A DNA stretch of 23,417 nucleotides from JABWAJ01 sp046153985 (GTDB lineage Bacteria; Bacteroidota; Bacteroidia; Chitinophagales; Saprospiraceae). The notes beneath the pieces are model-generated. The model worked only from the letters and a program-made list of their open reading frames with translations, did not search any database and was not told where the DNA came from. Each line of letters starts with the position of its first letter. The stretch's first letter is position 1. Shown one piece after another: positions 1-7,483 of this stretch. The stretch covers positions 1 through 23,417 of the forward strand of contig JBJXFD010000560.1 of the NCBI GenBank assembly GCA_046153985.1. The letters run 5' to 3'. The position numbers and the translations under genes are program-made.

Positions 1-1251
1 ATTAGGCACAATCAACTTGTTACTGCAAATATTAAAATCCTCAAAATAGATATTACAGATGGGAATACGCTCGGTGAATGGGATTTGGGGGATAGCCAGG
101 AAAATGAAAATCCATTCGGTTTACTGAAGTACAATCAGGGCTTTATCATTTACAGTTTATTATTCCCACCCGATCACGAGGAAATTGCCTGGCTTATCTT
201 TACAGATTCGGTTTTCACGCCTGTCCGTGAAGTATTTTTTGATGAAGAAACCCATGAATATAGTTTGGTTGTTGCAAAAGATTTAGTCGCAACACAAGGC
301 GGCAATCTGATTGCAACCAGAAGATCCGGCTCCGTAGGTTTTGCTGTTGGAAACATTACCAAATTCGATTCTCTTGGCAATGTTGCCTGGCAGCAGCTTT
401 TGCCTTTGAGCGAATCGGGCAGCGGCACTCACGAGGTTCACATTACGGAGTTGCACGATGGCGGCTACGCGGTCAACGGGTTTCGGGATCAACCCTGGAG
501 TTCCGGCAATTATGAGTATCCGCCCACCGTCTTCAAATTAGATTCCGAGGGTGAGGTACTCTGGGAATACACCTTCATCACCCCCCTCTACGATCGCAAG
601 CGGATCAACAACCTGCACACCGCTGCCAATGGCGATATTATCGGCGAAGGCTACCGAAAATTTCACAGGGACGACCTCGACCGTTATGTGGATTGCGGCT
701 GGATATTCCGGCTGGATCCCAACAACGGAGAAGTCATCTGGGATCGCACCCTTTGCGACTACCGCTCGCCGATATACGACATGGGATTCTGGGACGGAGT
801 GGAATTGCCTAATGGCGATCTGGTTTTCACAGGCCTTTATCAGGATACTTTCCCTAATGCCATGCCTTTCATCAACGACCCCAACGTCTGGCTCGTGCGC
901 CTCAGCGCAGAGGGGTGCTTAGTCGAAGACTGTGGTGAATGGACCATCATCAACCCGGACGGAAGCATTACGGCCACAACGGAATCTTTACCAGGAAATA
1001 ATCACTTCCTTGTTTATCCCAACCCCGGCAGCGGGCAGGTGTGGATAACTCCCAATGGCGACTTCATGAGCAACCAACGCTGCCGAATCGTGCTGTACGA
1101 TGCGCAGGGGCGACCGGCAAAGGAGGAAACTTTCCAGGCAGGCAGACAGCAACAATTCGATTGGGGCGATTTGCCGCCGGGGATGTACTATTATATGATC
1201 CGCACGGAAGATGGAGGAACGCAGAGCGGGAAATTACTGATCGCGCGGTAA
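1..1251 (+). CDS. Secreted propeller-like protein with T9SS type A sorting domain (5' end missing)
   Basis: The frame is open from base 1, so the start lies before the window; the visible part is 416 residues. The first in-window start-like codon (TTG at 85) is internal. The body has recurring short units of the type 'LDSEGEVLWEYTF' and 'DGGYAVNGF', where a value or log line is followed by a W-containing beta strand. This is typical of PQQ/beta-propeller-like exported Bacteroidota proteins. The last ~80 residues (from 'YPNPGSGQVWI' to 'SGKLLIAR') form a T9SS C-terminal sorting domain: PNP motif, a 'YDAQGR' strand, 'LPPGMYYYMI', and a final G-K-L-x-x strand. Family knowledge says this domain directs secretion through the outer membrane and is then cleaved and the protein surface-anchored or released. 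The specific function of the propeller part is not recognisable. It converges on glnA. Confidence 0.85.
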   Translation: MRHNQLVTANIKILKIDITDGNTLGEWDLGDSQENENPFGLLKYNQGFIIYSLLFPPDHEEIAWLIFTDSVFTPVREVFFDEETHEYSLVVAKDLVATQGGNLIATRRSGSVGFAVGNITKFDSLGNVAWQQLLPLSESGSGTHEVHITELHDGGYAVNGFRDQPWSSGNYEYPPTVFKLDSEGEVLWEYTFITPLYDRKRINNLHTAANGDIIGEGYRKFHRDDLDRYVDCGWIFRLDPNNGEVIWDRTLCDYRSPIYDMGFWDGVELPNGDLVFTGLYQDTFPNAMPFINDPNVWLVRLSAEGCLVEDCGEWTIINPDGSITATTESLPGNNHFLVYPNPGSGQVWITPNGDFMSNQRCRIVLYDAQGRPAKEETFQAGRQQQFDWGDLPPGMYYYMIRTEDGGTQSGKLLIAR

Positions 1252-1297
1252 TTAATTTTCTAATATTAGATCGGCATTAACTGACTAAAAACCAGTG

Positions 1298-1484
1298 TTT
1301 TTGAATGTATGGCCAGCCACTTTTCGGGCTCGCGTCTAAAATTTCCCGCAAAGGGCGCAAAGGAGACGCCAAGGCCGCAAAGCGTGGCGCCCTTTGGCTT
1401 AGCGTCCTCTGCGAGACCTTTGCGCCCTTTGCGGGAAAAAATCGCTCGAAAGGCTCCACGGAAGTGTTTTGCATCATTCAAAAA
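1298..1484. repeat. Imperfect palindromic intergenic repeat (CGCAAAGGGCGCAAAGG type)
   Basis: A perfect 22-bp inverted repeat has arms at 1342-1363 and 1417-1438. Between them the sequence is only partly complementary (around 1365-1373 and 1398-1406), so the transcript would fold into a long interrupted hairpin on either strand. A further 10-bp inverted match flanks it (1298-1307 against 1475-1484), which may mark the outer limits or be chance. The core is an oscillating 'GCAAAGG/GCGCAAAGG' sequence. I see no coding potential worth calling, although short ORFs cross it on both strands. It sits between two convergent genes. Confidence 0.75.
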
Positions 1485-1526
1485 TCTATATTTTCTTCCT
1501 GATCTCACGTTTTTCTAAGAAAAATA

Positions 1527-1558
1527 AGGAGCCATCCCAATCAATTGGAATGACTCCT
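1527..1558. terminator. Bidirectional hairpin terminator candidate
   Basis: A 15-nt inverted repeat (1527-1541 with 1544-1558) with a very short loop pairs fully if G-U pairs are allowed. It has an A-rich left flank and a T-rich right flank, so it could act as an intrinsic terminator in both directions. It lies between the convergent T9SS cargo gene and glnA. Confidence 0.6.
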
Positions 1559-1575
1559 GTTTTATTTTATCCAAC

Positions 1576-1613
1576 CTAAAAAACCTGCCTCAAATTTTAC
1601 AATAAGAGGCAGG
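1576..1613 (-). terminator. Intrinsic terminator of glnA
   Basis: Read on the minus strand, an 8-bp stem (CCTGCCTC at 1584-1591 pairing with GAGGCAGG at 1606-1613) with a 14-nt AT-rich loop is followed immediately by a run of T. It starts 16 bases past the glnA stop codon. Confidence 0.75.
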
Positions 1614-1629
1614 AAATAATAGCATATTC

Positions 1630-2643
1630 CTATGCAGGAACTAGAGCGGTATTGACGGTCTTGATGATCCGTGAAGTTACCAAATATGGATCTGCATTGG
1701 AAGCCGGGCGACGATCTTCAAGATAGCCTTTCCAGGTTTGTGCCGTGGATACCGGAATCCGGATGGAAGAACCGCGGTCGCTGATGCCGTAGCTGAACTG
1801 ATGAATGGACTGCGTTTCGTGCAGACCAGTCAGGCGCTGTTCGTTGCTCGAACCATAAACGGCAATGTGTTCTTTGTGAACCGGGCGGAAAGACTCGCAA
1901 ATGGCTTCGAAGAGCGCTTTGCCGCCTTCATCCCGCATTTCAGCGTTGGAGAAGTTGCAGTGCATGCCCGAACCATTCCAGTCGCCTTTCAGCGGTTTTG
2001 GATGGATGTTGACCACCACACCGTATTGTTCCGTTACGCGGTGCAGGAGGTAGCGGGACAAGATCAAATCATCAGAAGCTTTTTTGGCGCCTTTGCCAAA
2101 GCACTGGTATTCCCACTGGCCCAGCAGTACTTCTGCGTTGATGCCCGTGATGCCCAAACCTGCGCTGAGGCAGAGGTCGAGGTGCTCTTCCACGATGTCG
2201 CGACCGGAAACTTTGCCGGCGCCAACTGCGCAGTAGTAAGGGCCTTGTGGGCCAGGGTAGCCTTTTTCAGGAAAGCCCATCGGCATTCCGTTTTCCTCCA
2301 GCACATATTCCTGCTCGAAACCGAACCAGAAATCAGGGCTATCGTCCTGAATCAGGGCGCGGGTATTGCTTTCGTGCGGCGTGCCGTCCGGATTGAGTAC
2401 TTCGCAAACAACGAGCCACGCATTCGTACGGGCTGCGTCGGGGTAAACCGCTACCGGCTTGAGCAGGCAGTCGGAAGAACGGCCTTCGGCCTGCTGCGTG
2501 GAGCTGCCATCGAAAGACCATTCCGGCAATGCGTCCACATCGCCGTCGTAGGAATCAAACTCCAACACCTTGGTCTTGCTTCTAAGATTCGGATCTGGCT
2601 TGTAGCCATCCAACCAGATGTACTCGAATTTGAATTTTGCCAT
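1630..2643 (-). CDS. glnA: Glutamine synthetase, type II (eukaryote-like GSII)
   Basis: Makes glutamine from glutamate, ammonia and ATP in the cytoplasm. The protein is 337 residues, close to GSII (about 340-370) and far shorter than the GSI dodecamer subunit (about 450-470). Visible signatures are 'WSFDGSSTQQAEGRSSDC' near residue 42, 'WFGFEQEY' with a catalytic glutamate, 'PGPQGPYYC', 'GINAEVLLGQWEYQ', the ATP-site-like 'NGSGMHCNFS', and 'GLHET....FSYGISDRGSSIRIP' near the C-terminus. This is the GSII order known from eukaryotes and several Bacteroidota. The ATG at 2643 is chosen because the beta-grasp N-terminus (MAKFKFEYIWLDGY) starts there; there is no Shine-Dalgarno sequence. It is transcribed alone, divergent from the next gene, with a strong terminator behind it. 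Confidence 0.95.
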   Translation of the reverse strand: MAKFKFEYIWLDGYKPDPNLRSKTKVLEFDSYDGDVDALPEWSFDGSSTQQAEGRSSDCLLKPVAVYPDAARTNAWLVVCEVLNPDGTPHESNTRALIQDDSPDFWFGFEQEYVLEENGMPMGFPEKGYPGPQGPYYCAVGAGKVSGRDIVEEHLDLCLSAGLGITGINAEVLLGQWEYQCFGKGAKKASDDLILSRYLLHRVTEQYGVVVNIHPKPLKGDWNGSGMHCNFSNAEMRDEGGKALFEAICESFRPVHKEHIAVYGSSNEQRLTGLHETQSIHQFSYGISDRGSSIRIPVSTAQTWKGYLEDRRPASNADPYLVTSRIIKTVNTALVPA

Positions 2644-2952
2644 TGGAATAAGCTATTTTATTTGTGACTAAAAGTTGTTTGAACGCAACGCTGTCATTCA
2701 CTTTTGCTTACATTTGCTGATGCAAAACAATTTACTGCCGATAGCGGGCGGAATCCCGGCTCTCGGAAGGTAGCTGAAGCGAACCTCGAAAGATTTTGAA
2801 TTGCAAAGAGGATAGGGCTTAAAAACGACCCAAATTTACGTTGACTTAACCTTTGTCTACCACTCAATTTTTAAGCGCTATGTTATGCCCAATCCGGTGG
2901 AAAAGTCAACTAAATAATTGCAAATCAATCATTTGATTGTTCTTTTTTTGTT
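2644..2952. promoter_or_regulatory. Divergent promoter region between glnA and the helical-repeat gene
   Basis: This 309-bp gap has no credible gene. On the minus strand, TAAATTTG (2838 down to 2831) fits the Bacteroidota -7 consensus TAnnTTTG and would give glnA a leader of about 180 nt. I found no TTTG/TTG at the normal spacing upstream of it, so the call is tentative. Toward the plus-strand gene there is a small perfect inverted repeat, CAATCA-TT-TGATTG (2926-2939), 13 bases before the ATG at 2953. It could be an operator or chance. Confidence 0.4.
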
Positions 2953-4497
2953 ATGCTCAACACGCAAAAAGACCAGTTATTTATGTTGGTAAAGTCGCTT
3001 TCCAAGTCGGAAAAGCGCAATTTTCGCCTCTATGCTACCCGTTTGGAGAGTGGCAGCGACACTAAATTCCTGCAATTATTCGATGTTTTGGACAAGCTGG
3101 CAGAATACGACGAAACGCAGTTGCTGAAAAAATTACAGGCCGGCGTGGAAAAGGCGCAGCTCCCGAACCTGAAGCGCCACCTCTACAAACAACTGCTCAT
3201 CAGCCTGCGCTTGGTTTATATTCAAAAAAACATAGACATCGAGATCCGCGAACAAATTGATTTCGCGCGCATTTTGTACGGCAAAGGCATGTACATGCAG
3301 GCCCTGAAGTTGCTGGAACGCATCAAACGCATTGCGCTCGACCACCATCAGGACATTTTGCACCTCGAAATTCTCGAATTTCAAAAACTGATCGAAGCGC
3401 GGCACATCACGCGGAGCCGGCAGGTGAAAAACAAAATGGAGGACCTGCTGGAAGAATCGTTGCGCCGCAGCCAGATCACCCTCACCGCCAGCAAATTATC
3501 GAACTTCAACATCTCCGTTCAGGGCTGGTACATCCAGTTTGGCCACGCCAAAAACGACCGCGAAGCCCAGGCCGTGCGCGCTTTTTTTGAGTCTAACCTG
3601 CCGGGCGAACTGAATACGGAAAAACTAACCTTTTTTGAGCGCATCAACCTCTACCAGTCTTATCTGTGGTACCATTACGTGTTGCTCGATTTTCAGTCGT
3701 GCCGCCACTACACGGGCTTGTGGGTAGAGCTGTTCGAGACCTACCCGCAAATGAAAGACAAAGACCCCGACCTTTACATGCGGGGCTTGTACTATCTGCT
3801 CATGTCGGCGTATTTCCTGGGAGATGTGGCGACTTTTGAACGGAATCTGCGCGCATTCGACCAATTCGCAACAGCCAGCCGGGACCTGTTCAACACCAAT
3901 TCAGGCATGGTTGCTTTTGTGTACCTGCACCTTTCCAAACTCAACTATTCCTACCTGACGGGCGATTACGAAGCGGGCCTGGCGCTGGTGCCTGAGATAG
4001 AAAAAGCCATTCCACAATACGAAGCGCTGTCGGACATTCACCGGATGCTGCTTTTTTATTATAAAATTGCTTACCTCTATTTCGGCTGCGGCAATTTTGA
4101 AAAAGCGCTCGAATACCTGAATGAAATCATCCACCTCAAAGGCGGTTCCCTGCGCGAAGACCTGCATTTCAATGCGCGCCTGCTGCACCTGCTTTGCCAC
4201 TACGAATCGGGCCACTACGACCTGATCGCCTACCTCTCTGAGTCTTTGCACCGCAGTTTTGGCAATTCAGAGGACATCAGCAAGCTGCAAAAAGCGACCC
4301 TGCAATTTGTAAAAAAACTGATCCGCACCCCATTGGCGGAAAGCCGCGCTGCGTTCGATCGTTTCCACCGGCAGGCGCTGAAACTTGCCGCCAGTCCTTA
4401 CGAACGCAAAGCCACGCTTTATTTAGACATCCCGGCCTGGGCCGAAAGTCACCTTCTGAATAGTTCGCTCAGCGAATTGGCAAAACGGGGGAAGTAG
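2953..4497 (+). CDS. Cytoplasmic alpha-helical (TPR-like) repeat protein of unknown function
   Basis: A 514-residue protein with no signal peptide or TM helix. It is almost entirely helical, with TPR/SEL-like helix pairs. Examples are 'ILYGKGMYMQALKLLERIKRIA' near residues 108-130 and 'IAYLYFGCGNFEKALEYLNEII' near 371-392, the latter a good TPR match. The N-terminus 'MLNTQKDQLFMLVKSLSKSEKRNF' is a basic helix followed by 'KFLQLFDVLDKL'. The repeats suggest a protein-interaction scaffold. I recognise the general type as conserved in Bacteroidota but cannot assign a role. The downstream gene begins 55 bp later on the same strand without an obvious terminator, so the two are probably co-transcribed. 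The start is the ATG after a T-rich tract; there is no Shine-Dalgarno sequence. Confidence 0.8.
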   Translation: MLNTQKDQLFMLVKSLSKSEKRNFRLYATRLESGSDTKFLQLFDVLDKLAEYDETQLLKKLQAGVEKAQLPNLKRHLYKQLLISLRLVYIQKNIDIEIREQIDFARILYGKGMYMQALKLLERIKRIALDHHQDILHLEILEFQKLIEARHITRSRQVKNKMEDLLEESLRRSQITLTASKLSNFNISVQGWYIQFGHAKNDREAQAVRAFFESNLPGELNTEKLTFFERINLYQSYLWYHYVLLDFQSCRHYTGLWVELFETYPQMKDKDPDLYMRGLYYLLMSAYFLGDVATFERNLRAFDQFATASRDLFNTNSGMVAFVYLHLSKLNYSYLTGDYEAGLALVPEIEKAIPQYEALSDIHRMLLFYYKIAYLYFGCGNFEKALEYLNEIIHLKGGSLREDLHFNARLLHLLCHYESGHYDLIAYLSESLHRSFGNSEDISKLQKATLQFVKKLIRTPLAESRAAFDRFHRQALKLAASPYERKATLYLDIPAWAESHLLNSSLSELAKRGK

Positions 4498-4552
4498 GGA
4501 TTGGTTTTCCCAGATAGTTTTTTTTTACCACATAGGAATAAACAACCGAAAC

Positions 4553-6661
4553 ATGGCCAACCTTCATCCTTTTGCAAAGTCCGGATTTTTCGCCCTTTTA
4601 TTCCTGCCTGTTTTCGGATGGGGCCAGCAAGACAGCCTGCCCCCACCCGAAACTGCGCCCATTGAGCAGGTGATTGAAGACGCTTTGCAAAACGCAGGCG
4701 GCGACGGAGATTTCGATTTCAATACCCTTTTTGAGCACCTTGAGGCTTATGCCAAACGTCCGCTCAACCTCAACAAAGCGGATGAAACGGCTTTGCGCGA
4801 ATTGCAATTGCTGAACGACGTGCAAATCATGAACCTGATTCAATACCGCGCTGTCGCCGGGGATTTGGTGGCCATCCAGGAATTGCAGGCCGTGCCGGGT
4901 TTTGATTTGAGCACCATTCGGAAAATCCTGCCTTATGTGGGCATCGGCAGTGGCGGTAATGAAACGTATACCCTGCGGCGCTTTTTCCGGGAAGGCGACA
5001 ATGAATTGTTCATGAGCTGGTCGAGGGTGCTGGAACAACAGGAAGGCTACGACCCTGCCCGAACGAATGGTTACCTCGGCGACCCAAACCGGTTTTATCT
5101 GCGCTACCGGCACACGTTGGGCAACCGCATGAGCATGGGCATGACGGCGGAAAAAGACCGGGGCGAGGAGTTTTTTAAAGGCAGCAATGCAAACGGATTT
5201 GATTACTACTCGGCCCATTTTTTTATGAGCAATCCCGAAGCCGGGAAAGGCAAAATCCTCAAAGCGCTGGCCATCGGCGACTACGCCGTGAGTTTTGGGC
5301 ATGGTCTGGTTTTGTTTTCGGGGTTTGGCGCCGGCAAAAGCGCCTTGGTGACGACCCTCAAACGCAGTGCCCGCACCCTGCGGCCCTACACTTCGGTGAA
5401 TGAGGCGAATTTTATGCGTGGCGCGGCGGCAACTTTGGCTTTTTCCGACCGCTGGGAATTCACCGCATTTGCGTCCCTGCGCAACCGCGATGGCAATCTG
5501 ATTTTACAAAGCGACACTGCGGATGTTGACGCCGAATTCCGGGAGCTGACTTCCTTCGACATTGACGGGCTGCACCGCACGACTGCTGAAATCGCTGACG
5601 AAAATGTAACGGAACAATTCACCCTTGGCGGCAGCCTGAAATACAAACTTTCGAACGGCCACATTGCCGTAAACGCACTCTACGACCAGTTCGACACCCC
5701 CCTAAATCGGACGCCCCAACCTTATAACCGTTTCTATTTCAATGGCGATCGCCTGCTGAACACCAGTGTAGACTATTCGTGGGTATGGCGCAATTATAAC
5801 TTTTTTGGAGAAACGGCAACCAGTCCCAACGGCGCCGTTGCAACCCTGAACGGCCTGTTGATCGGTTTGGACCGAAAAGTGGACATGGCCGTTTTGTTTC
5901 GCCACTATCCGCGCGAGTACCAGGCGCTCAACGCAGATCCTTTTGGGGAAACAAGCGGCGGGCGCAATGAAACCGGACTGTACACCGGCATCGTTGTTCG
6001 CCCTTCTGCAAACTGGATTGTGAGCGGGTATTTCGACATCTGGCAACACCCGTGGTTGCGCTTCGATGCGGACGCGCCGTCAAAAGGGCACGAATACCGA
6101 ATTCGGTTGACGCATTTTCGCAAACGCCGGTTTGAGGCTTTCGCCGAATTCAGGAATGAAGTGAAGGAAATTAATGTCCCGGATCTGGAAACCAAAGTGA
6201 ACCGCTTGGCGGAAAGGAGCCAGTACCAGCTTCGGCTGCAATTCAATTACCAGGTCTCCAAAGCGTTGGAATGGCGCAGCCGCGTAGACGCCGGCTTTGT
6301 AGAAAACGAAGTGTACAACCTTCAGCAAGGTTTTGCCATCTACCAGGATCTGATTTACCAGCCCATTGCTTCGCCGGTTTCGTTTTCTACCCGGTTTGCT
6401 TTGTTTGACACCGATGGTTATGCGGTTCGCTTTTACGCGTATGAAAATAACCTGCTCTATACCTTTTCCATTCCGCCTTATTACAACCAGGGCATGCGTT
6501 TTTATTTCAACTGCCGCTACCGGCTCACCCGGGCGCTTACGGTAGAAGCGCGTTACGAACAAACCTACTGGAACGACCAGGAAACGGTAGGTAGCAGCTT
6601 AGAAGAAACTGACCGCCCTACCAGATCTTTGGTGAGTATGCAGATGCAGTATAAGTTTTGA
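4553..6661 (+). CDS. Exported helix-hairpin-helix protein with barrel-like C-terminal region
   Basis: A 702-residue protein starting with a signal peptide (residues 1 to about 24, cut near 'FGWGQ'). Residues ~70-130 form a tandem helix-hairpin-helix segment of ComEA type: 'LNLNKADETALRELQLL' opens it and 'LQAVPGFDLSTIRKILPYV' closes it. Residues ~135-702 are rich in alternating aromatic beta strands ('YLRYRHTLGNRMSMGM', 'FTLGGSLKYKL', 'RFYFNCRYRLTRALTVEARYEQ') and end in 'MQMQYKF'. A terminal aromatic residue after a short amphipathic strand is typical of outer-membrane beta barrels. HhH motifs usually contact DNA, so an exported HhH on a putative barrel hints at DNA handling at the surface, but this is inference; in this protein class the HhH may be purely structural. 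It follows the helical-repeat gene by 55 bp. Confidence 0.8.
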   Translation: MANLHPFAKSGFFALLFLPVFGWGQQDSLPPPETAPIEQVIEDALQNAGGDGDFDFNTLFEHLEAYAKRPLNLNKADETALRELQLLNDVQIMNLIQYRAVAGDLVAIQELQAVPGFDLSTIRKILPYVGIGSGGNETYTLRRFFREGDNELFMSWSRVLEQQEGYDPARTNGYLGDPNRFYLRYRHTLGNRMSMGMTAEKDRGEEFFKGSNANGFDYYSAHFFMSNPEAGKGKILKALAIGDYAVSFGHGLVLFSGFGAGKSALVTTLKRSARTLRPYTSVNEANFMRGAAATLAFSDRWEFTAFASLRNRDGNLILQSDTADVDAEFRELTSFDIDGLHRTTAEIADENVTEQFTLGGSLKYKLSNGHIAVNALYDQFDTPLNRTPQPYNRFYFNGDRLLNTSVDYSWVWRNYNFFGETATSPNGAVATLNGLLIGLDRKVDMAVLFRHYPREYQALNADPFGETSGGRNETGLYTGIVVRPSANWIVSGYFDIWQHPWLRFDADAPSKGHEYRIRLTHFRKRRFEAFAEFRNEVKEINVPDLETKVNRLAERSQYQLRLQFNYQVSKALEWRSRVDAGFVENEVYNLQQGFAIYQDLIYQPIASPVSFSTRFALFDTDGYAVRFYAYENNLLYTFSIPPYYNQGMRFYFNCRYRLTRALTVEARYEQTYWNDQETVGSSLEETDRPTRSLVSMQMQYKF

Positions 6662-6663
6662 TA

Positions 6664-6757
6664 AGAAGCAAGAGGCAAGTTGGCAAGGGGCAAATTGGCA
6701 AAGGGCAAATTAGCAATTTGCGTGCTTGCCTACTTGCCCTTTGCCTCTTGCCTACTT
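6664..6757. repeat. GGCAA-rich inverted repeat between convergent genes
   Basis: The left half (6664-6709) repeats 'GGCAAGT/GGCAAAT' several times. The right half (6725-6757) carries the complement ('TTGCCTACTTGCCC') several times, so the two halves can pair in several registers. The element begins within a few bases of the plus-strand stop (6661) and reaches almost to the minus-strand stop (6767). It could act as a bidirectional terminator. It resembles low-complexity GGCAA-type repeats rather than a precise hairpin. Confidence 0.55.
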
Positions 6758-6766
6758 GCCAATTTC

Positions 6767-7444
6767 TCAATTACGCCCCTTGCCGCCGAGCGGGAAACGC
6801 GCCCCAAGGCCGATTTGCAGCAACCCTAAATTGCCCTCGGTTTCGCTCACGCTTAGGCTGTAATAGCCGACATCAATTCCAAATTTATTGCGACCGCCAA
6901 ACATAATCCCCGTATTGCCGCCAAGGTATGAAAGGCCGTTACCTGCTCCTGCATAAGAGGTAAACTGATAGATGTAACGCGGGGTCAGGTACCATGCAAA
7001 GCGCTCGGATGGATGCACCGAAAGGAAAACCGGAATTTGTACGTTCCAAAGACCTGAAACTAAGCCGAAAGTACCGACTTCTGCGCCCAGTGCCATTGCG
7101 AACTGCGACTCCGAATCGCCTACTACCTGGAATTTACCGCTCACGCCTAAATTCAGGTTGGTGTTTAGGCGGACACCAATATCCACTTTATCTGCAACGC
7201 CATAGCGGCCTGAAAATTCAAAAGAAGGAAAAAACAGTTCAGGAATATCCACGTCCACAGAATCTTCAGCTATATCTTCCCAATCATTAAAATCTGGGCT
7301 TTGCGAGAAATTCAGCGAAACGCCAAGCTCTCCGTTATCCTGCCCCAAAGTGCGGCCATCCTGAAATCCCGTGAGCGAAGCGCAGCCCGTAAACGCAGCC
7401 ATTCCGGCCAGCAGAAGTGCAATGAACAACAATTGATTTTTCAT
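6767..7444 (-). CDS. Outer-membrane lipoprotein with beta-barrel-like body
   Basis: A 225-residue protein with a lipoprotein signal peptide: a hydrophobic stretch 'LLFIALLLAGMAAFTG' followed by Cys21 (lipobox F-T-G-C). The mature part is made of amphipathic strands separated by glycine turns ('FSGRYGVADKVDIGVRL', 'YLGGNTGIMFGGRNKFGI', 'LGLLQIGLGARFPLGGKG'). This resembles a small outer-membrane barrel or porin-like fold. No specific family is recognised. The ATG lies 39 bases after the stop of the glucosaminidase-like gene on the same strand, so the two are probably co-transcribed with this gene second. Transcription ends into the GGCAA inverted repeat. Confidence 0.7.
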   Translation of the reverse strand: MKNQLLFIALLLAGMAAFTGCASLTGFQDGRTLGQDNGELGVSLNFSQSPDFNDWEDIAEDSVDVDIPELFFPSFEFSGRYGVADKVDIGVRLNTNLNLGVSGKFQVVGDSESQFAMALGAEVGTFGLVSGLWNVQIPVFLSVHPSERFAWYLTPRYIYQFTSYAGAGNGLSYLGGNTGIMFGGRNKFGIDVGYYSLSVSETEGNLGLLQIGLGARFPLGGKGRN

Positions 7445-7483
7445 AAACAGTAATTTTTGGTTAATTTAAACAAAGTTCTCTTA

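Noticed and set aside
1266..1518. Several small ORFs on both strands in the palindrome after the first gene
   Set aside because: Palindromic repeats produce mirrored ORFs; the encoded peptides are repeat-derived (for example RKGRKG-like) with no start signals.
1738..2667. 309-residue plus-strand ORF antisense to glnA
   Set aside because: It lies entirely opposite a gene with unmistakable GSII motifs; the translated sequence has no recognisable domain. It is a shadow of a GC-biased third codon position.
4598..5302. 234-residue minus-strand ORF opposite the HhH gene
   Set aside because: A shadow of the plus-strand coding frame; no signal peptide, domain or promoter supports it.
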